64,000 nucleotides of DNA from DATAFF01 sp036257595 (GCA_036257595.1 DATAFF010000009.1:1-64000), one strand, 5' to 3'; shown: positions 23,412 through 33,211, numbered from the stretch's first letter. The notes: a model not told the origin generated them from the letters alone. A program made the numbers and translations.

Positions 23412-24548
23412 ATGGCGGCGCGACCCGTTCGCATCGGACTGATCGGCGCCGGTGCGATAGCGCGCTGCCACGTTCATGGCTACCGCGTCCACGACACGAC
23501 CTTCCCGGAGAGCGGCGGCTCGCCGGTGCTTGAAGCGGTCGCGGAAGCGACGCCCGAGCTTGCCGCGCAGGCGGCAGCCCGGTTCGACTTTCGTCATGCG
23601 GCACCGCGCTGGCAGGCGCTCGTCGAGAGCCCCGACATCGATGTCGTCGATATCTGCGTGCCGAGCGCGCTGCATCGCGAGATCGCGCTTGCAGCGATCG
23701 CCAACGGCAAGGCGGTCTATTGCGAGAAGCCGGTCGGCCTGTCGGGCCGCGAAGCAAGCGAGGTCGCAACGGCGGCGCGGCAAGCGGGCATCGCCGGCCT
23801 CACCGGTTACACCTATCTGCGCAACCCGCTGATCGGCCTCGCCCGCCGGCTGATCGAGGACGGGACGCTCGGCGCCATCGTGCTGTTCCGCGGCACTCAT
23901 AATGAGGACTATCTGTCGGACCCCGACGCACCCTTCAGCTGGCGGTGCGATCGCGTCATGGCTGGCGAGGCCGGAGCGCTTGGCGATCTCGGCAGCCATA
24001 TCGTCAGCATCGCCCTTCATCTCGTCGGAGACATCGCGGCGGTCTCGGCCGACACCAGGGTCGTGATCGGTGAACGGGTCGCGGCGAAGGACAGCGCGAC
24101 CCGCCGGCAGGTCAGCAATGACGACCAGGCGCTGGCGCTCTTACGCTTTGCCAATGGGGCGCAAGGCTATGTCGAGGCAAGCCGGATCGCCACCGGGAGC
24201 AAGATGGCGATCAATTACGAGATCGTCGGCACCAAAGGGGCGCTGCGCTTCGAGGGCGAGCGCGGCGGCGAGCTCAATCTCCATGTCGCCGGGGCGGCGC
24301 CCGAGCGCGCCGGGTTCACGCGCATCCTCACCCATCCGGCCCATGAATTCTACGGTGCGATCAGCCCGGGCGCCGGCCATGGCCTGAGCTTCAACGATCA
24401 CAAGGCGATCGAGGTGCATGAGCTGATGGAGCTCATGACCAGGGGCCGACCGCCGCTCACCACGCTCGACACGGCCGCGCGGGTCGGCGCGGTGCTCGAT
24501 GCGGTGATCGCGTCGGCGGCGACCGGGCGCTGGACCGCGGTCACTTGA
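23412..24548 (+). CDS. Gfo/Idh/MocA-family oxidoreductase
   Basis: The protein is 378 residues with an N-terminal Rossmann domain (IGLIGAGAIARCHVHGY), YCEKPVGLS near residue 100 with the catalytic-region Lys, and a C-terminal Gfo/Idh domain (GDLGSHIVSIALHLVGD). It is an NAD(P)-dependent dehydrogenase of sugars, inositols or their derivatives, and is distinct from the IolG further downstream. As last gene of the iolBCDE operon it may oxidise an alternative inositol isomer or inositol derivative. It overlaps the convergent permease gene by 8 bp. Confidence 0.9.
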   Translation: MAARPVRIGLIGAGAIARCHVHGYRVHDTTFPESGGSPVLEAVAEATPELAAQAAARFDFRHAAPRWQALVESPDIDVVDICVPSALHREIALAAIANGKAVYCEKPVGLSGREASEVATAARQAGIAGLTGYTYLRNPLIGLARRLIEDGTLGAIVLFRGTHNEDYLSDPDAPFSWRCDRVMAGEAGALGDLGSHIVSIALHLVGDIAAVSADTRVVIGERVAAKDSATRRQVSNDDQALALLRFANGAQGYVEASRIATGSKMAINYEIVGTKGALRFEGERGGELNLHVAGAAPERAGFTRILTHPAHEFYGAISPGAGHGLSFNDHKAIEVHELMELMTRGRPPLTTLDTAARVGAVLDAVIASAATGRWTAVT

Positions 24549-25359
24549 CGGCGCCGAGGGTGAGCCCGCGCACCAGATGGCGCTGCACCAAGAGCGCGAA
24601 GATCACGATCGGCAGCGCGCCGATGACGCCCGCCGCCGCCATCGAGGCCCAATCGGTGTCGATGCGGCCGATGAGCGTGGCGGTGCCACGCGGCATGGTC
24701 ATGGCGCGCGGCGTCGCGGTCAGCACGAGCGCGAAGAGGAACTCGTTGAAGGTGACGATGACGGCGAAGATGGCGGTGGCGGCGAGGCCGGGCGCGGCCA
24801 GCGGCAGGGTGATGCGGCGAAAGGCGGTGAAGCGCGAGTCGCCATCGACCATGGCGGCTTCCTCGAGATCGGTCGGAATCTCGCGGAAGAAGCTCTCCAT
24901 CATCCAGACACAGAAGGTGATGTTGAGCGCCGTATAGGTGATGATCAGCCCGAGCCAGGTGTCGAGCAATCTGAGCTGAAGCATCAGGAGATAGACCGGG
25001 ATCAGGATCACCACCGGCGGCACGATGCGCAGGGTCAGGAGCGACAGCCCGACGGTGCGCTCGAGGTTGAAGCGCAGATGAAATCGGGCGATGGCATAGG
25101 CGGCGAGCGTGCCGATGACGAGCGACAGCGCCACCGAGCAGGCGGTCACCACCAGCGAGTTGGTGAGATAGTCGCCGAACTGCTTCTCCGAGAACAGCCG
25201 CCGATAGTTGTCGAAGGACGGCGCATGCGGGTAGAGGGTCGCCTGCTGGGTGATCTCGAGATTGGATTTGAGCGAGGCAGCGACCATCCAATAGATCGGC
25301 AGGAGCACGATCATGAGGATCAGCGCCGTCACCAGGCCGCGAAGGAGGCGCGCGCTCAT
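24541..25359 (-). CDS. CUT1 sugar ABC transporter permease (MalG type)
   Basis: The protein is 272 residues with about six membrane segments. It carries the EAA motif DLEEAAMVDGDSRFTAFRRITLPL and ends in HLVRGLTLGAVK, the normal C-terminus of MalG-type permeases. The ATG at 25359 overlaps the stop of the upstream MalF-type permease by 4 bp. It is the last gene of the minus-strand operon that begins with the Gfo/Idh gene at 30723, so it belongs to the second CUT1 importer of the inositol region. Confidence 0.93.
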   Translation of the reverse strand: MSARLLRGLVTALILMIVLLPIYWMVAASLKSNLEITQQATLYPHAPSFDNYRRLFSEKQFGDYLTNSLVVTACSVALSLVIGTLAAYAIARFHLRFNLERTVGLSLLTLRIVPPVVILIPVYLLMLQLRLLDTWLGLIITYTALNITFCVWMMESFFREIPTDLEEAAMVDGDSRFTAFRRITLPLAAPGLAATAIFAVIVTFNEFLFALVLTATPRAMTMPRGTATLIGRIDTDWASMAAAGVIGALPIVIFALLVQRHLVRGLTLGAVK

Positions 25360-26264
25360 GACTCGCCGGCCCGCCGCAACATGCGCACCGCCGCCAAGGC
25401 GAGGGCGAGAATGATCAGGCCCATGGTCAGGAACAAGGCTGCCGCATAACCGGTCTGCTGGAATTTGAAGGCGGTGTCGTAGCCGAGGACCGACAGCAGC
25501 CGCGTGGCCTCGCCAGGACCGCCGCGGGTCAGCACGAAGACCTGGTCGAAGGTCCCGAAGGCATCGATGGTGCGCAGCACGATGGCGATGGCGATCACCG
25601 GCCGGAGCATCGGCAAGGTATGATCGATGAACACCCGCCACGGCCCGGCGCCGTCGACGCGCGCCGCCTCGAAGGGCTCGACGGGGAGGGATTGGAGCCC
25701 TGCCAGCATGATGAGGAACATCAGCGGGGTCCATTCCCAGACATCGAGCGCGACGAGACCGACGAAGGCGCGGGTCGGCTCGCCGAGGATCTGAACCGGG
25801 CCGCCGCCCAGCGCCTCGGAGAAGGCGGTGAGCATGCCGGCATCGCTGGCATAGATCAGGCGAAAGACGATGGCCACCACGACGGGCGTGATGACCATCG
25901 GCACGATCAGCACGGTTCGCAACAGCTTGATGCCGCGAAACTCGTGCAGGCAGAACAGCGCCAAGGCGAGGCCGAGCACGGTCTCGATGGCGACCGAGGC
26001 AGTGACGAAGCGCAACGTCACCCACAGCGAGTTGAGGAATTGCGGATCGTCCCAGAGCCTTGCGTAGTTCTCCAAGCCGACGTCGCGCAGCGCCTTGCCA
26101 TAGCGGTAGAATTGGGTGCTGGCACGAATGCCGTCCCACAGCGGATAGACGAGCACGATAAGGGTGACGAGGATGCTCGGGGCAAGCAGGAGGTAAGGCA
26201 GGGCTGCGTCAAGCCCTGCTCCCTGAAGCCGCTCGCGGCTCAGCCATCGATCGCGGGCGCTCAC
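25356..26264 (-). CDS. CUT1 sugar ABC transporter permease (MalF type)
   Basis: The protein is 302 residues with about six membrane segments, the EAA loop PFEAARVDGAGPWRVFIDHTLP and VWEWTPLMFLIMLAGLQ. The GTG start at 26264 overlaps the stop of the binding-protein gene (GTGA), so translation is probably coupled. It pairs with the MalG-type permease downstream to form the membrane channel of the second CUT1 system. Confidence 0.93.
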   Translation of the reverse strand: MSARDRWLSRERLQGAGLDAALPYLLLAPSILVTLIVLVYPLWDGIRASTQFYRYGKALRDVGLENYARLWDDPQFLNSLWVTLRFVTASVAIETVLGLALALFCLHEFRGIKLLRTVLIVPMVITPVVVAIVFRLIYASDAGMLTAFSEALGGGPVQILGEPTRAFVGLVALDVWEWTPLMFLIMLAGLQSLPVEPFEAARVDGAGPWRVFIDHTLPMLRPVIAIAIVLRTIDAFGTFDQVFVLTRGGPGEATRLLSVLGYDTAFKFQQTGYAAALFLTMGLIILALALAAVRMLRRAGES

Positions 26265-27592
26265 TTGTAGTAGCCGGCATCCTTCAGATAGCTCGTCACC
26301 TTGCCGGCTGCCGCGTCGAGGGCCTCAGCGCCACCCGATCCGGCCTGCAGCGCCTTGTTGAGCTCGATGCCGAGCAGCTCCTCGACCTTGGCCCAGTCGG
26401 GCGTGCGCGGCCGCGGCTCGGCGCCGGAGTCGAGCTGCTTGAGCGCGACCGGGATCAGCCGGTTGCCGGGCTTGGGAACGGCGAAGGCGCTGCGCCGCAC
26501 CGGAATGGACCCGGCCTCGGCCAGCTTGGCCTGAGTGGCGGGGCTCACATACCATTTGAGGAACTCGATGGCATTGGCCTTGTTGGGGGCCGATTTGGGA
26601 ACCGAGGCAATGAAGATGCCGATCTGGGCGATGGCCTTCTCCTGCTTGGGCACCACCCCGAAATCGAGCTTGCCGGCGATCTTGGTCTGCTTGGGATCGT
26701 CCGCCTTCAGAGCGTTGCCGGAATATTGGATGATTGCGCCGGCATCGCCGCCGAGAATGGCGGCGCCCTCCTGGTCGGAATCGAACTCGACGACGCCCGG
26801 AGGAGCATTCTGCTTGAGCGTGCCGACAAAGTAATCGGCGGCCTTCTTGCCGGCATCGGAGTTGAAGGCGACGTTCCATTTGTCGTCGAAGAACTGGCCG
26901 CCGAACGACAGGAAGATCGGATACCAGCTGGTAACGATCGGATTGCCGCTCACGCCGCGGAAGACGATCGGATATTTGATCTTGCCGGCGGCGACGCCCT
27001 CCTTGCCCTTGGCGATGAGGTCGTCCCAGGTGGCTGGCGGACCGTCCGTGTACACATCATTGCGGTAGGTCAGGGTTTGCAGGTCGCCGACAAAGGGCAG
27101 CGCGACGAGCTTGGAGTCTGCCGACTCAAAGCCCTTGACCCGCGGCCCCTGGCGCGGCGGCCAGTAGCCCATGGCGATCAGCGAGGCGATCCAGTCGGGA
27201 TCGGACGCATCGATCCCGCCAGCGCCGAGATCCTCGAGAACGTCGGCGGCGCCGAATTGCGGCACCCAGGGATCATCCAGCAGGTACATGTCGTATTGGC
27301 CGGCATTGTTCTGGGCATCGGCAAACCACTTCTCGAGGGTGACGCCATACTCGTCCTCGAGGAACTGGATGTCGAAGCCGGCTTCAGACTTGGCCAGCGG
27401 AATGATCTTCTGCTTGAAGGGGGTGAGGCCGCCATCGACGAAGGCGCCGATGATGACCTTGCCGCCGGCGGCCCTGACGACCGCCGGGGCCGCCAAGGTC
27501 GCGACGAGCGTCGATCCGATGGCGAGACGGGCGCTCGTCTTGAGAAACTTGCGCCGATTCAGCCGGCGCTGCAGCAAATCACGCGTTTTCAT
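26261..27592 (-). CDS. CUT1 ABC transporter binding protein with Tat signal
   Basis: The protein is 443 residues from ATG 27592, with GGAGG nearby. The N-terminus contains twin arginines (RRLNRRKFLKTSA) ahead of a hydrophobic stretch and AVVRAAGG, so export by Tat is likely. The mature part is a family 1 solute-binding protein, with MYLLDDPWVPQFGAADVLEDL, which is shared in form with the binding protein at 31952, and FRGVSGNPIVTSWYPIFLS. The start codon lies inside the end of the upstream ATPase gene (14-bp overlap). Neighbours point to a polyol or inositol-like ligand. Confidence 0.92.
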   Translation of the reverse strand: MKTRDLLQRRLNRRKFLKTSARLAIGSTLVATLAAPAVVRAAGGKVIIGAFVDGGLTPFKQKIIPLAKSEAGFDIQFLEDEYGVTLEKWFADAQNNAGQYDMYLLDDPWVPQFGAADVLEDLGAGGIDASDPDWIASLIAMGYWPPRQGPRVKGFESADSKLVALPFVGDLQTLTYRNDVYTDGPPATWDDLIAKGKEGVAAGKIKYPIVFRGVSGNPIVTSWYPIFLSFGGQFFDDKWNVAFNSDAGKKAADYFVGTLKQNAPPGVVEFDSDQEGAAILGGDAGAIIQYSGNALKADDPKQTKIAGKLDFGVVPKQEKAIAQIGIFIASVPKSAPNKANAIEFLKWYVSPATQAKLAEAGSIPVRRSAFAVPKPGNRLIPVALKQLDSGAEPRPRTPDWAKVEELLGIELNKALQAGSGGAEALDAAAGKVTSYLKDAGYYK

Positions 27593-28688
27593 TGTGGTTT
27601 CCTCCCTTTCGCGTATCCCTGTGCACGACGGTCGTGCCCGCGGCATCGAAGAAGCAGGCGTCGTCGGCATCGAAACTGACGCCGATGGCAGAGCCGACCG
27701 GGGCGCGGAACCCGCGTCGCGCCCGCGCCGACAGCCGCTCCTCGCCGAGGCGGATCACCACCAGCGTCTCATTGCCCATCGGCTCGACCACATAGACCTC
27801 GCCATCGAGGGTCGAGGCACCCCCGGTTGCGCCGAGCACGACGTCCTCCGGCCTTATGCCGACCTCGCCGATGGCCTTGCCGGCGCAGGCGGCGCGGCGG
27901 CTCAAGCCAAGCGGCAGCGTCATGCCAGCGACATGCAGGCCGGCATCGTCGATCGAGGCGCGCAGCAGATTCATCGGCGGGCTGCCGACGAAAAGCGCCA
28001 CGAAACGGTTGGCCGGGCGTTCGTAGATCTCCTCGGGCGAGCCGAGCTGCTGCAGCGCGCCGTCGCGCATCACCGCGACGAGATCGGCCATGGTCAGCGC
28101 CTCGGCCTGGTCATGGGTGACGTAGATTGTTGTGGCGCCGAGCTCGTGGCACAGCCGCTTGATCTCCCCGCGCATGGTGAGACGCAGCCGGGCATCGAGA
28201 TTGGACAGCGGCTCGTCCATCAGAAAAGCGGCGGGATCGCGCACGATGGCGCGCGCCAGGGCGATGCGCTGGCGCTGGCCGCCCGACAGCTGGCGGGGAT
28301 AGCGATCGAGAAGGTGATCGACCTCGAGCGCCGCGGCGATGGTGCCGATCTTGCGAGCGCGCTCGGTGGCCGGCACCTTGCGGATGCGCAAGGGATAGGC
28401 GATGTTGTCGCCGACCGTCATATGGGGATAGAGCGCATAGCTCTGGAACACCATGGCGATGTCGCGGTCGCGCGGCTGCAGGCGCGTCACGTCGCGGCCG
28501 CCGATCAGCACCCGCCCGGCAGTCGGCGCCTCGAGACCGGCAAGGACCCTGAGCGCCGTGGTCTTGCCGCAACCCGACGGTCCGAGGAGCGCCAGGAAGG
28601 CACGGTTCGGCACGTCGAGATCGAGGGCACGCAAAGCCACCACCGGGTCGAACCGCTTCTCCACACCCTCGTAACGGACACTGCTCAC
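27579..28688 (-). CDS. CUT1 ABC transporter ATPase (MalK/UgpC type)
   Basis: The protein is 369 residues from a GTG start. It has Walker A GPSGCGKTT, Q-loop MVFQSYALYPHMTV, signature LSGGQRQRIALARA, Walker B FLMDEPLSN, and switch His in YVTHDQAEA. A C-terminal TOBE/regulatory domain follows (VGIRPEDVVL). It energises the second CUT1 importer. The first system, at 13.2-17.3 kb, has no ATPase gene of its own in the window, so this or the later MalK could serve several permeases, as known for MsmK-like ATPases elsewhere; that is inference. Confidence 0.94.
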   Translation of the reverse strand: MSSVRYEGVEKRFDPVVALRALDLDVPNRAFLALLGPSGCGKTTALRVLAGLEAPTAGRVLIGGRDVTRLQPRDRDIAMVFQSYALYPHMTVGDNIAYPLRIRKVPATERARKIGTIAAALEVDHLLDRYPRQLSGGQRQRIALARAIVRDPAAFLMDEPLSNLDARLRLTMRGEIKRLCHELGATTIYVTHDQAEALTMADLVAVMRDGALQQLGSPEEIYERPANRFVALFVGSPPMNLLRASIDDAGLHVAGMTLPLGLSRRAACAGKAIGEVGIRPEDVVLGATGGASTLDGEVYVVEPMGNETLVVIRLGEERLSARARRGFRAPVGSAIGVSFDADDACFFDAAGTTVVHRDTRKGGNHNENA

Positions 28689-29629
28689 GACATGGCCCGT
28701 TGCAACCCGTCGAGCGAACGCTGCGCGCCCTCCTCGCCGCGATAGCGCGGGTCCTCATGCTCGATCGAGATGACATCGTCATAGCCGACGGCCTCCAGGG
28801 CGCCGATGAGCTTGGTCCAGGTGGCAGCATCATGTCCCTCGCCCACGGGCGCGAAGTGCCACGGCGCGCGATCGGGATCGGCGGCCGGCGGCGCAAAATG
28901 CAAGAGGCCGTCGCGGCGGACGCGATCCGGGTAAACCAGCGTATCCTTGCCATGGGCATAGCCGATGCGGCTGCCGAGCCGCTCGATCACCGTCAGCGGA
29001 TCGATGCCCTGCCACCAGAAATGGCTCGGATCCATGTTGATGCCGATATTGCGACCGACATAGCGGGTGAGCGCCTCGAAGCCGGCAGCGGTGAAGATGG
29101 TGACGCCGGGGTGAAGCTCGAGGCAGATCATGAGATCCGGGGACCTCGCCGCGAGCCGCTGGCTGACGTTCTGCCAGAATGGCCCGACCTCGTTCTCCAT
29201 CTGCCAGGCGAAGAGATTCTCGGCATCGCTCGAGGTCGCCCAGCAGGGAAAGACGCCGAGGGTGCCGCCGCCCGGCCCGGCGGGGCAGCCGCTCATCGTG
29301 ATGAGGCGGTTCACCCCGAGCGCCATTGCGAGATCAAGGGCGGCCTCGAAGCGGGCTTGCGCATCGGCGCGCTTGCCGGGATCGGGATGAAGCAGATTGC
29401 CGGCGGCATTGACGGCGGCGAGGCGCAGGCCGAATTCGCCGAGCTCGCCCTTGAGGCGGTCGCGCTCGCTCCGGCTGCCGATGGTTGCAAGGTCGAGGTG
29501 GGGCCGTGGCCACGGCCCCCAGGCACCGACGCCGAGCTCGACGTCGCGGATGCCGCGCTCGGCGCACCAGGCGAAGAACTGTCGGCGGTCAAGTTCAGGC
29601 AAGGAGTCGGAGTAGACGCCAATTCTCAT
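28685..29629 (-). CDS. Sugar phosphate isomerase/epimerase-like TIM barrel protein
   Basis: The protein is 314 residues of the AP endonuclease 2/xylose isomerase-like family. It starts MRIGVYSDSLPELDRRQFF. Metal-site-type residues appear in CLELHPGV, NMDPSHFWWQGIDP, YAHGKD and SIEHEDPRY. It resembles IolE/IolI-type isomerases but lacks the IolE signature. It lies between a Gfo/Idh dehydrogenase and the MalK gene, with ATGA and GTGA overlaps on each side. Dehydrogenase plus isomerase pairs of this type often act on inositol isomers or keto-sugars, so a role in epimerising an inosose is plausible. Confidence 0.85.
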   Translation of the reverse strand: MRIGVYSDSLPELDRRQFFAWCAERGIRDVELGVGAWGPWPRPHLDLATIGSRSERDRLKGELGEFGLRLAAVNAAGNLLHPDPGKRADAQARFEAALDLAMALGVNRLITMSGCPAGPGGGTLGVFPCWATSSDAENLFAWQMENEVGPFWQNVSQRLAARSPDLMICLELHPGVTIFTAAGFEALTRYVGRNIGINMDPSHFWWQGIDPLTVIERLGSRIGYAHGKDTLVYPDRVRRDGLLHFAPPAADPDRAPWHFAPVGEGHDAATWTKLIGALEAVGYDDVISIEHEDPRYRGEEGAQRSLDGLQRAMS

Positions 29630-30723
29630 GTGATTGCCCTGTGGAATGCCGATGTCAGCAGCTCGATGTCGCGACGCGCCTGCTCCAGCGGTGTCTCGAC
29701 CGGTCTTACGCCCAGCACTGCCGCATGAAAAGCGCGCAGCTGCTCGCGGAAGGCCTCCTCGAAGCTCACCCGCTCGTCGATGAGCTCGAGCGTGTGGCCG
29801 GGAGCGCCGCGGCGCACCGTCAGCCGCGTCGGAAAATGCCTCAGATAGGGCGAGGGGAAGGTGAGCTCGATGATGCGGTCGGTGCAGTAGACGGTGATCC
29901 GCTCGGTATAGTCGGGAACGCCCGGCAGGTTGAGGTGGGTCAAGGCGGCACGGCCATCGCCGGGCAGCGGGAAACTCAGATGGACGCCGCGGCCATTGTC
30001 GAAGATCCGGCCGTCGCCGGCTTCGGCCGGCAATTCGCAGCCGAGACGGGCGAGAATGCCATGCACGACGGCAACGTCATGCACCATGGCCGAGAAGAAG
30101 CCATTGGCGAGGGCCCGCGCCTCCCGGTCGTTCAGCTTCCTTTCGGCCGCTTCATCGAGTTGCAGTTGCGCCTTTCGGTCTGCTTCGGCGCGGAGCGGCG
30201 CCGGCAGGTCGGCGGGAGAGACCATCGGGAGATGGGCGACGAAGGGATCCTGATCGGGATCATTGACCTCGACGGCGATCAGCCTGACGTCCTCGATCCG
30301 CTCGGGAAGGAGCGCGAGCGCCCGCCGATAGGCCGGGTCGTGGCGCTTCATATAGGCGACCTGGACGATGCAGCCGCTGCGGTCGCGGGCTGCCGCGATG
30401 GCATTGCAACCGGCGACGGTCAGCGCCAGCGGCTTCTCGCACAGCACGTGCAGTCCGGCATCGAGCGCGGCCACCGCCAGTTCGGGATGGAACGGGTCGG
30501 GCGCAGCGATCACCACCGCGTCCAGCCTGGCGACCAGCATCTCGCCCAGAGTGGCGTAGAGCGCCGGGACGCCGTAGCGGGCGCCGACGGCGGCGCGGAC
30601 CGAGGGCGAAGCATCGGCCAGAGCGGCGAATTCGAAGCGGTCGCGATCGTCCCAGAGATAAAAGGCGTGCTCGGCCTGGCCGACGAGCCCCGCCCCCACC
30701 AACCCGACGCGCAGCTTCTGCAT
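29626..30723 (-). CDS. Gfo/Idh/MocA-family oxidoreductase
   Basis: The protein is 365 residues from ATG 30723 (MQKLRVGLVGAGLVG), preceded by GAGAAAGG. A TTG at 30753 would add ten residues. A Rossmann domain, HVLCEKPLALTVAG near residue 95, and a C-terminal domain with MVHDVAVVHGIL mark the family. The substrate is unknown. It is first in a six-gene operon (dehydrogenase, TIM-barrel isomerase, MalK, binding protein, two permeases) and is divergent from iolG across a 146-bp region in which I see no clear operator. Confidence 0.9.
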   Translation of the reverse strand: MQKLRVGLVGAGLVGQAEHAFYLWDDRDRFEFAALADASPSVRAAVGARYGVPALYATLGEMLVARLDAVVIAAPDPFHPELAVAALDAGLHVLCEKPLALTVAGCNAIAAARDRSGCIVQVAYMKRHDPAYRRALALLPERIEDVRLIAVEVNDPDQDPFVAHLPMVSPADLPAPLRAEADRKAQLQLDEAAERKLNDREARALANGFFSAMVHDVAVVHGILARLGCELPAEAGDGRIFDNGRGVHLSFPLPGDGRAALTHLNLPGVPDYTERITVYCTDRIIELTFPSPYLRHFPTRLTVRRGAPGHTLELIDERVSFEEAFREQLRAFHAAVLGVRPVETPLEQARRDIELLTSAFHRAIT

Positions 30724-30869
30724 TGCCTTTCTCGATCGGAAGGCCTGAGACAACCCCCTCGGCAGGGTCGAACGCGCACTTTAAACCGGCGCGCCGATCT
30801 GATCAAATGACGGCAAAGACAAAGCGGGCGCGGTCCAGCGTCGCCGCGTTCAAGGGAGGAAGCCCGGGC

Positions 30870-31880
30870 ATGGTCGGCTTTGCGCTGTTCGGAGCAGGCC
30901 GGATCGGTGCGGTTCATGCCGCCAATATTGCCGCCAGCAGCAAGGCGCGGCTGGTGGCGGTCCATGACATCAACGCCAAAGCCGGCGATGCGATCGCGGC
31001 GCGTCATGGTGCGAGATCTGCGCACAGCGCGGCCGAGGTTCTTGGCGACCGTTCGGTCGAGGCGGTGCTGATCGCCAGCTCCACCGACACCCATGTCGGG
31101 CTGATCACCGCGGCGGCGCGGGCCGGCAAGCACATATTCTGCGAGAAGCCGATCGATCTCGACATGGCCCGGGTGGAGCAGTGCCGCCGGGAGATCGCCG
31201 GCACCGGCGTCAAGGTGCAGATCGGCTTCAACCGGCGCTACGACCCAAGTCACGCAGCGCTCGCCGCGGCGGTCGAGGCGGGCGAGATCGGGACGCTCGA
31301 GCAGCTCGTCATCACGAGCCGCGATCCGGCGATCGCGCCGGTCGACTATCTTCGGGTGTCGGGCGGGATCTTTCGCGACATGACGATCCATGATTTCGAT
31401 CTCGCGCGCTTCATCGCGAAGGAGGAGCCGGTCGAGGTGTTCGCCACCGGGTCGATCAGGATCGAACCGAAGCTCGAGGCGATGGAGGATTTCGACAGCG
31501 CCATGGTGGTCATGCGGACAGCGAAGGGCTCGCTGATCCACATCAACAATTCGCGCCGGGCGGTCTATGGCTACGACCAGCGGGTCGAGGCGTTCGGCGC
31601 CAAGGGGATGATCGTGTCGGACAATCTGCGCGCCACCAGCCTCAGAAGGTCGACGAAGGACGCGACCGATCGGCTTGGCCCCCTCCTCCATTTCTTCATC
31701 GACCGCTACAGGGACGCCTACGCCCGAGAGCTTGACGATTTCATCGACAAGATCCAATCCGGTGGCGATCCCGCGGTCGGCTTCGAGGATGGCCGCCGGG
31801 CCCAGATCCTTGCCGAGGCGGCGCTAGAATCGGCACTGACGGGCAAGGTCGTCAGGGTCGATTACCGGACTGGTGGATAA
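30870..31880 (+). CDS. iolG: myo-inositol 2-dehydrogenase
   Basis: The protein is 336 residues, the normal IolG length, from ATG 30870 behind AAGGGAGGAAG. The Rossmann motif is FGAGRIGAVHAANI. CEKPIDLD supplies the catalytic-region Lys, and RDMTIHDFDLARF contains the Asp and His used for catalysis in inositol dehydrogenases. It oxidises myo-inositol to 2-keto-myo-inositol, feeding IolE. It heads a long plus-strand gene string that continues with a complete CUT1 transporter, tying that transporter to inositol or a related cyclitol. Confidence 0.92.
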   Translation: MVGFALFGAGRIGAVHAANIAASSKARLVAVHDINAKAGDAIAARHGARSAHSAAEVLGDRSVEAVLIASSTDTHVGLITAAARAGKHIFCEKPIDLDMARVEQCRREIAGTGVKVQIGFNRRYDPSHAALAAAVEAGEIGTLEQLVITSRDPAIAPVDYLRVSGGIFRDMTIHDFDLARFIAKEEPVEVFATGSIRIEPKLEAMEDFDSAMVVMRTAKGSLIHINNSRRAVYGYDQRVEAFGAKGMIVSDNLRATSLRRSTKDATDRLGPLLHFFIDRYRDAYARELDDFIDKIQSGGDPAVGFEDGRRAQILAEAALESALTGKVVRVDYRTGG

Positions 31881-31951
31881 GGTGGAAGGATTTGCAGCCA
31901 GGGCCGCTGAAAGAGAAAAGGCCCGAGCGTTTGAACCGAATGGAGGAAACA

Positions 31952-33211
31952 ATGGTTCGCCGACCGTTTCTCGCCATGGCATTTGCCTTGTGGTCGCTCG
32001 CCGCGATCCATCCGGCATGGGCCGACATCACCGTGCTCGTGCCGTCGGGAAGCGAGGGCGACGGCCTCAGGGCCGCTGCCGCCGATTATGCGAAGCTGAA
32101 GGGCACCAAAGTGGAGATCGTGCAGGCGCCCTACAACAATGTGTTCGAGCAGGCAGCCAATGCCGGCCAGACCAAGTCCGGCGCCTTCGACATCGTGCTG
32201 ATGGACGATCCGTGGATTCCGTTCTTCGCCGAGAACGGCCATCTCGAGGACCTCACCCCCTATTTCCAGAAGGCGGGCAAGGACGGTCCGGACGACGATT
32301 TCCTTTCGAAGTCGCTGGCGCTGTGCCGCAACCCCTACAATAGCGGGCCTTATATCTGCCTGCCCTATGTCGGCAATGCCCAGATGTTCTTCTACGATGC
32401 CGCCAAGTTCAAAGAGGCAGGCATCGAGGAGCCGAAGACCTGGGACGACGTGCTGAAGGCCGCGAAGGCGCTGACCGACAAGGGGGGCGGTCGCTATTTC
32501 GGCTATGTGTTCCGCGGCGGCCAGGGCAATCCGGTGGTTGCCGACTTCATGCCGCTGTTCTGGTCCTATGGGGCAAACCTGTTCAACGAGGACCGCAGCA
32601 AGGTGACGATCGACACCCCAGAGGGTGCTCAGGCGATGAAGATGTTCATGGCGCTGCGCGACGTCTCGCCAAAGGGGGTCGAGAGCTACAATGCCAATGA
32701 GGTCGGCCAGGCGCTCGCCGCCGGCACCGCCGCCTCGTCGATCAACTGGCCCAATTGGGTGGCGACCTTCGAGGACCCGACGCAGTCGCGCATGGTCGGC
32801 AAGATCTCCTATACCGGGATCCCGGCGGGGACCAATCCCGGTAGCTCCGAGATCGGCCATTGGACCATGGGCATCATGGCGGCGGCCAAGAACAAGCAGG
32901 AAGCGTTCGACTTCATGCAGTGGGCGACCTCGCCGGAGCAGATCAAGGTCTCGGCCGAGCGCGGCAACCCGCCGGTGCGCACCTCGACATTCACCGATCC
33001 GGATCTGACCAAGCAGGAGAAGTTTCGGCACTATCCGGTGCTGATGAAGGCGATCCAGGCGTCGACGCCGCGGCCGCGCCATCCGAAATGGCCGGAGATC
33101 GAGAATGCCTTCGGCATCGAGCTGTCCAAGGCGGTTGCCGGAGCCGAGACGCCGGAGGAGGCGCTGAAGAACGCCCAGGCGGCAGTCGAAAAGATCGCCG
33201 GTACGAAATAG
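31952..33211 (+). CDS. CUT1 ABC transporter binding protein
   Basis: The protein is 419 residues from ATG 31952 (GGAGG 5 nt upstream), with a Sec signal peptide (MVRRPFLAMAFALWSLAA, cleavage near AWA-DIT). It is a family 1 solute-binding protein with VLMDDPWIPFFAENGHLEDL and VFRGGQGNPVVADFMPLFWS. These align in form with the binding protein of the second system (26261-27592), so the two probably arose by duplication. It lies 71 bp after iolG and is a good candidate for inositol binding. Confidence 0.92.
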   Translation: MVRRPFLAMAFALWSLAAIHPAWADITVLVPSGSEGDGLRAAAADYAKLKGTKVEIVQAPYNNVFEQAANAGQTKSGAFDIVLMDDPWIPFFAENGHLEDLTPYFQKAGKDGPDDDFLSKSLALCRNPYNSGPYICLPYVGNAQMFFYDAAKFKEAGIEEPKTWDDVLKAAKALTDKGGGRYFGYVFRGGQGNPVVADFMPLFWSYGANLFNEDRSKVTIDTPEGAQAMKMFMALRDVSPKGVESYNANEVGQALAAGTAASSINWPNWVATFEDPTQSRMVGKISYTGIPAGTNPGSSEIGHWTMGIMAAAKNKQEAFDFMQWATSPEQIKVSAERGNPPVRTSTFTDPDLTKQEKFRHYPVLMKAIQASTPRPRHPKWPEIENAFGIELSKAVAGAETPEEALKNAQAAVEKIAGTK

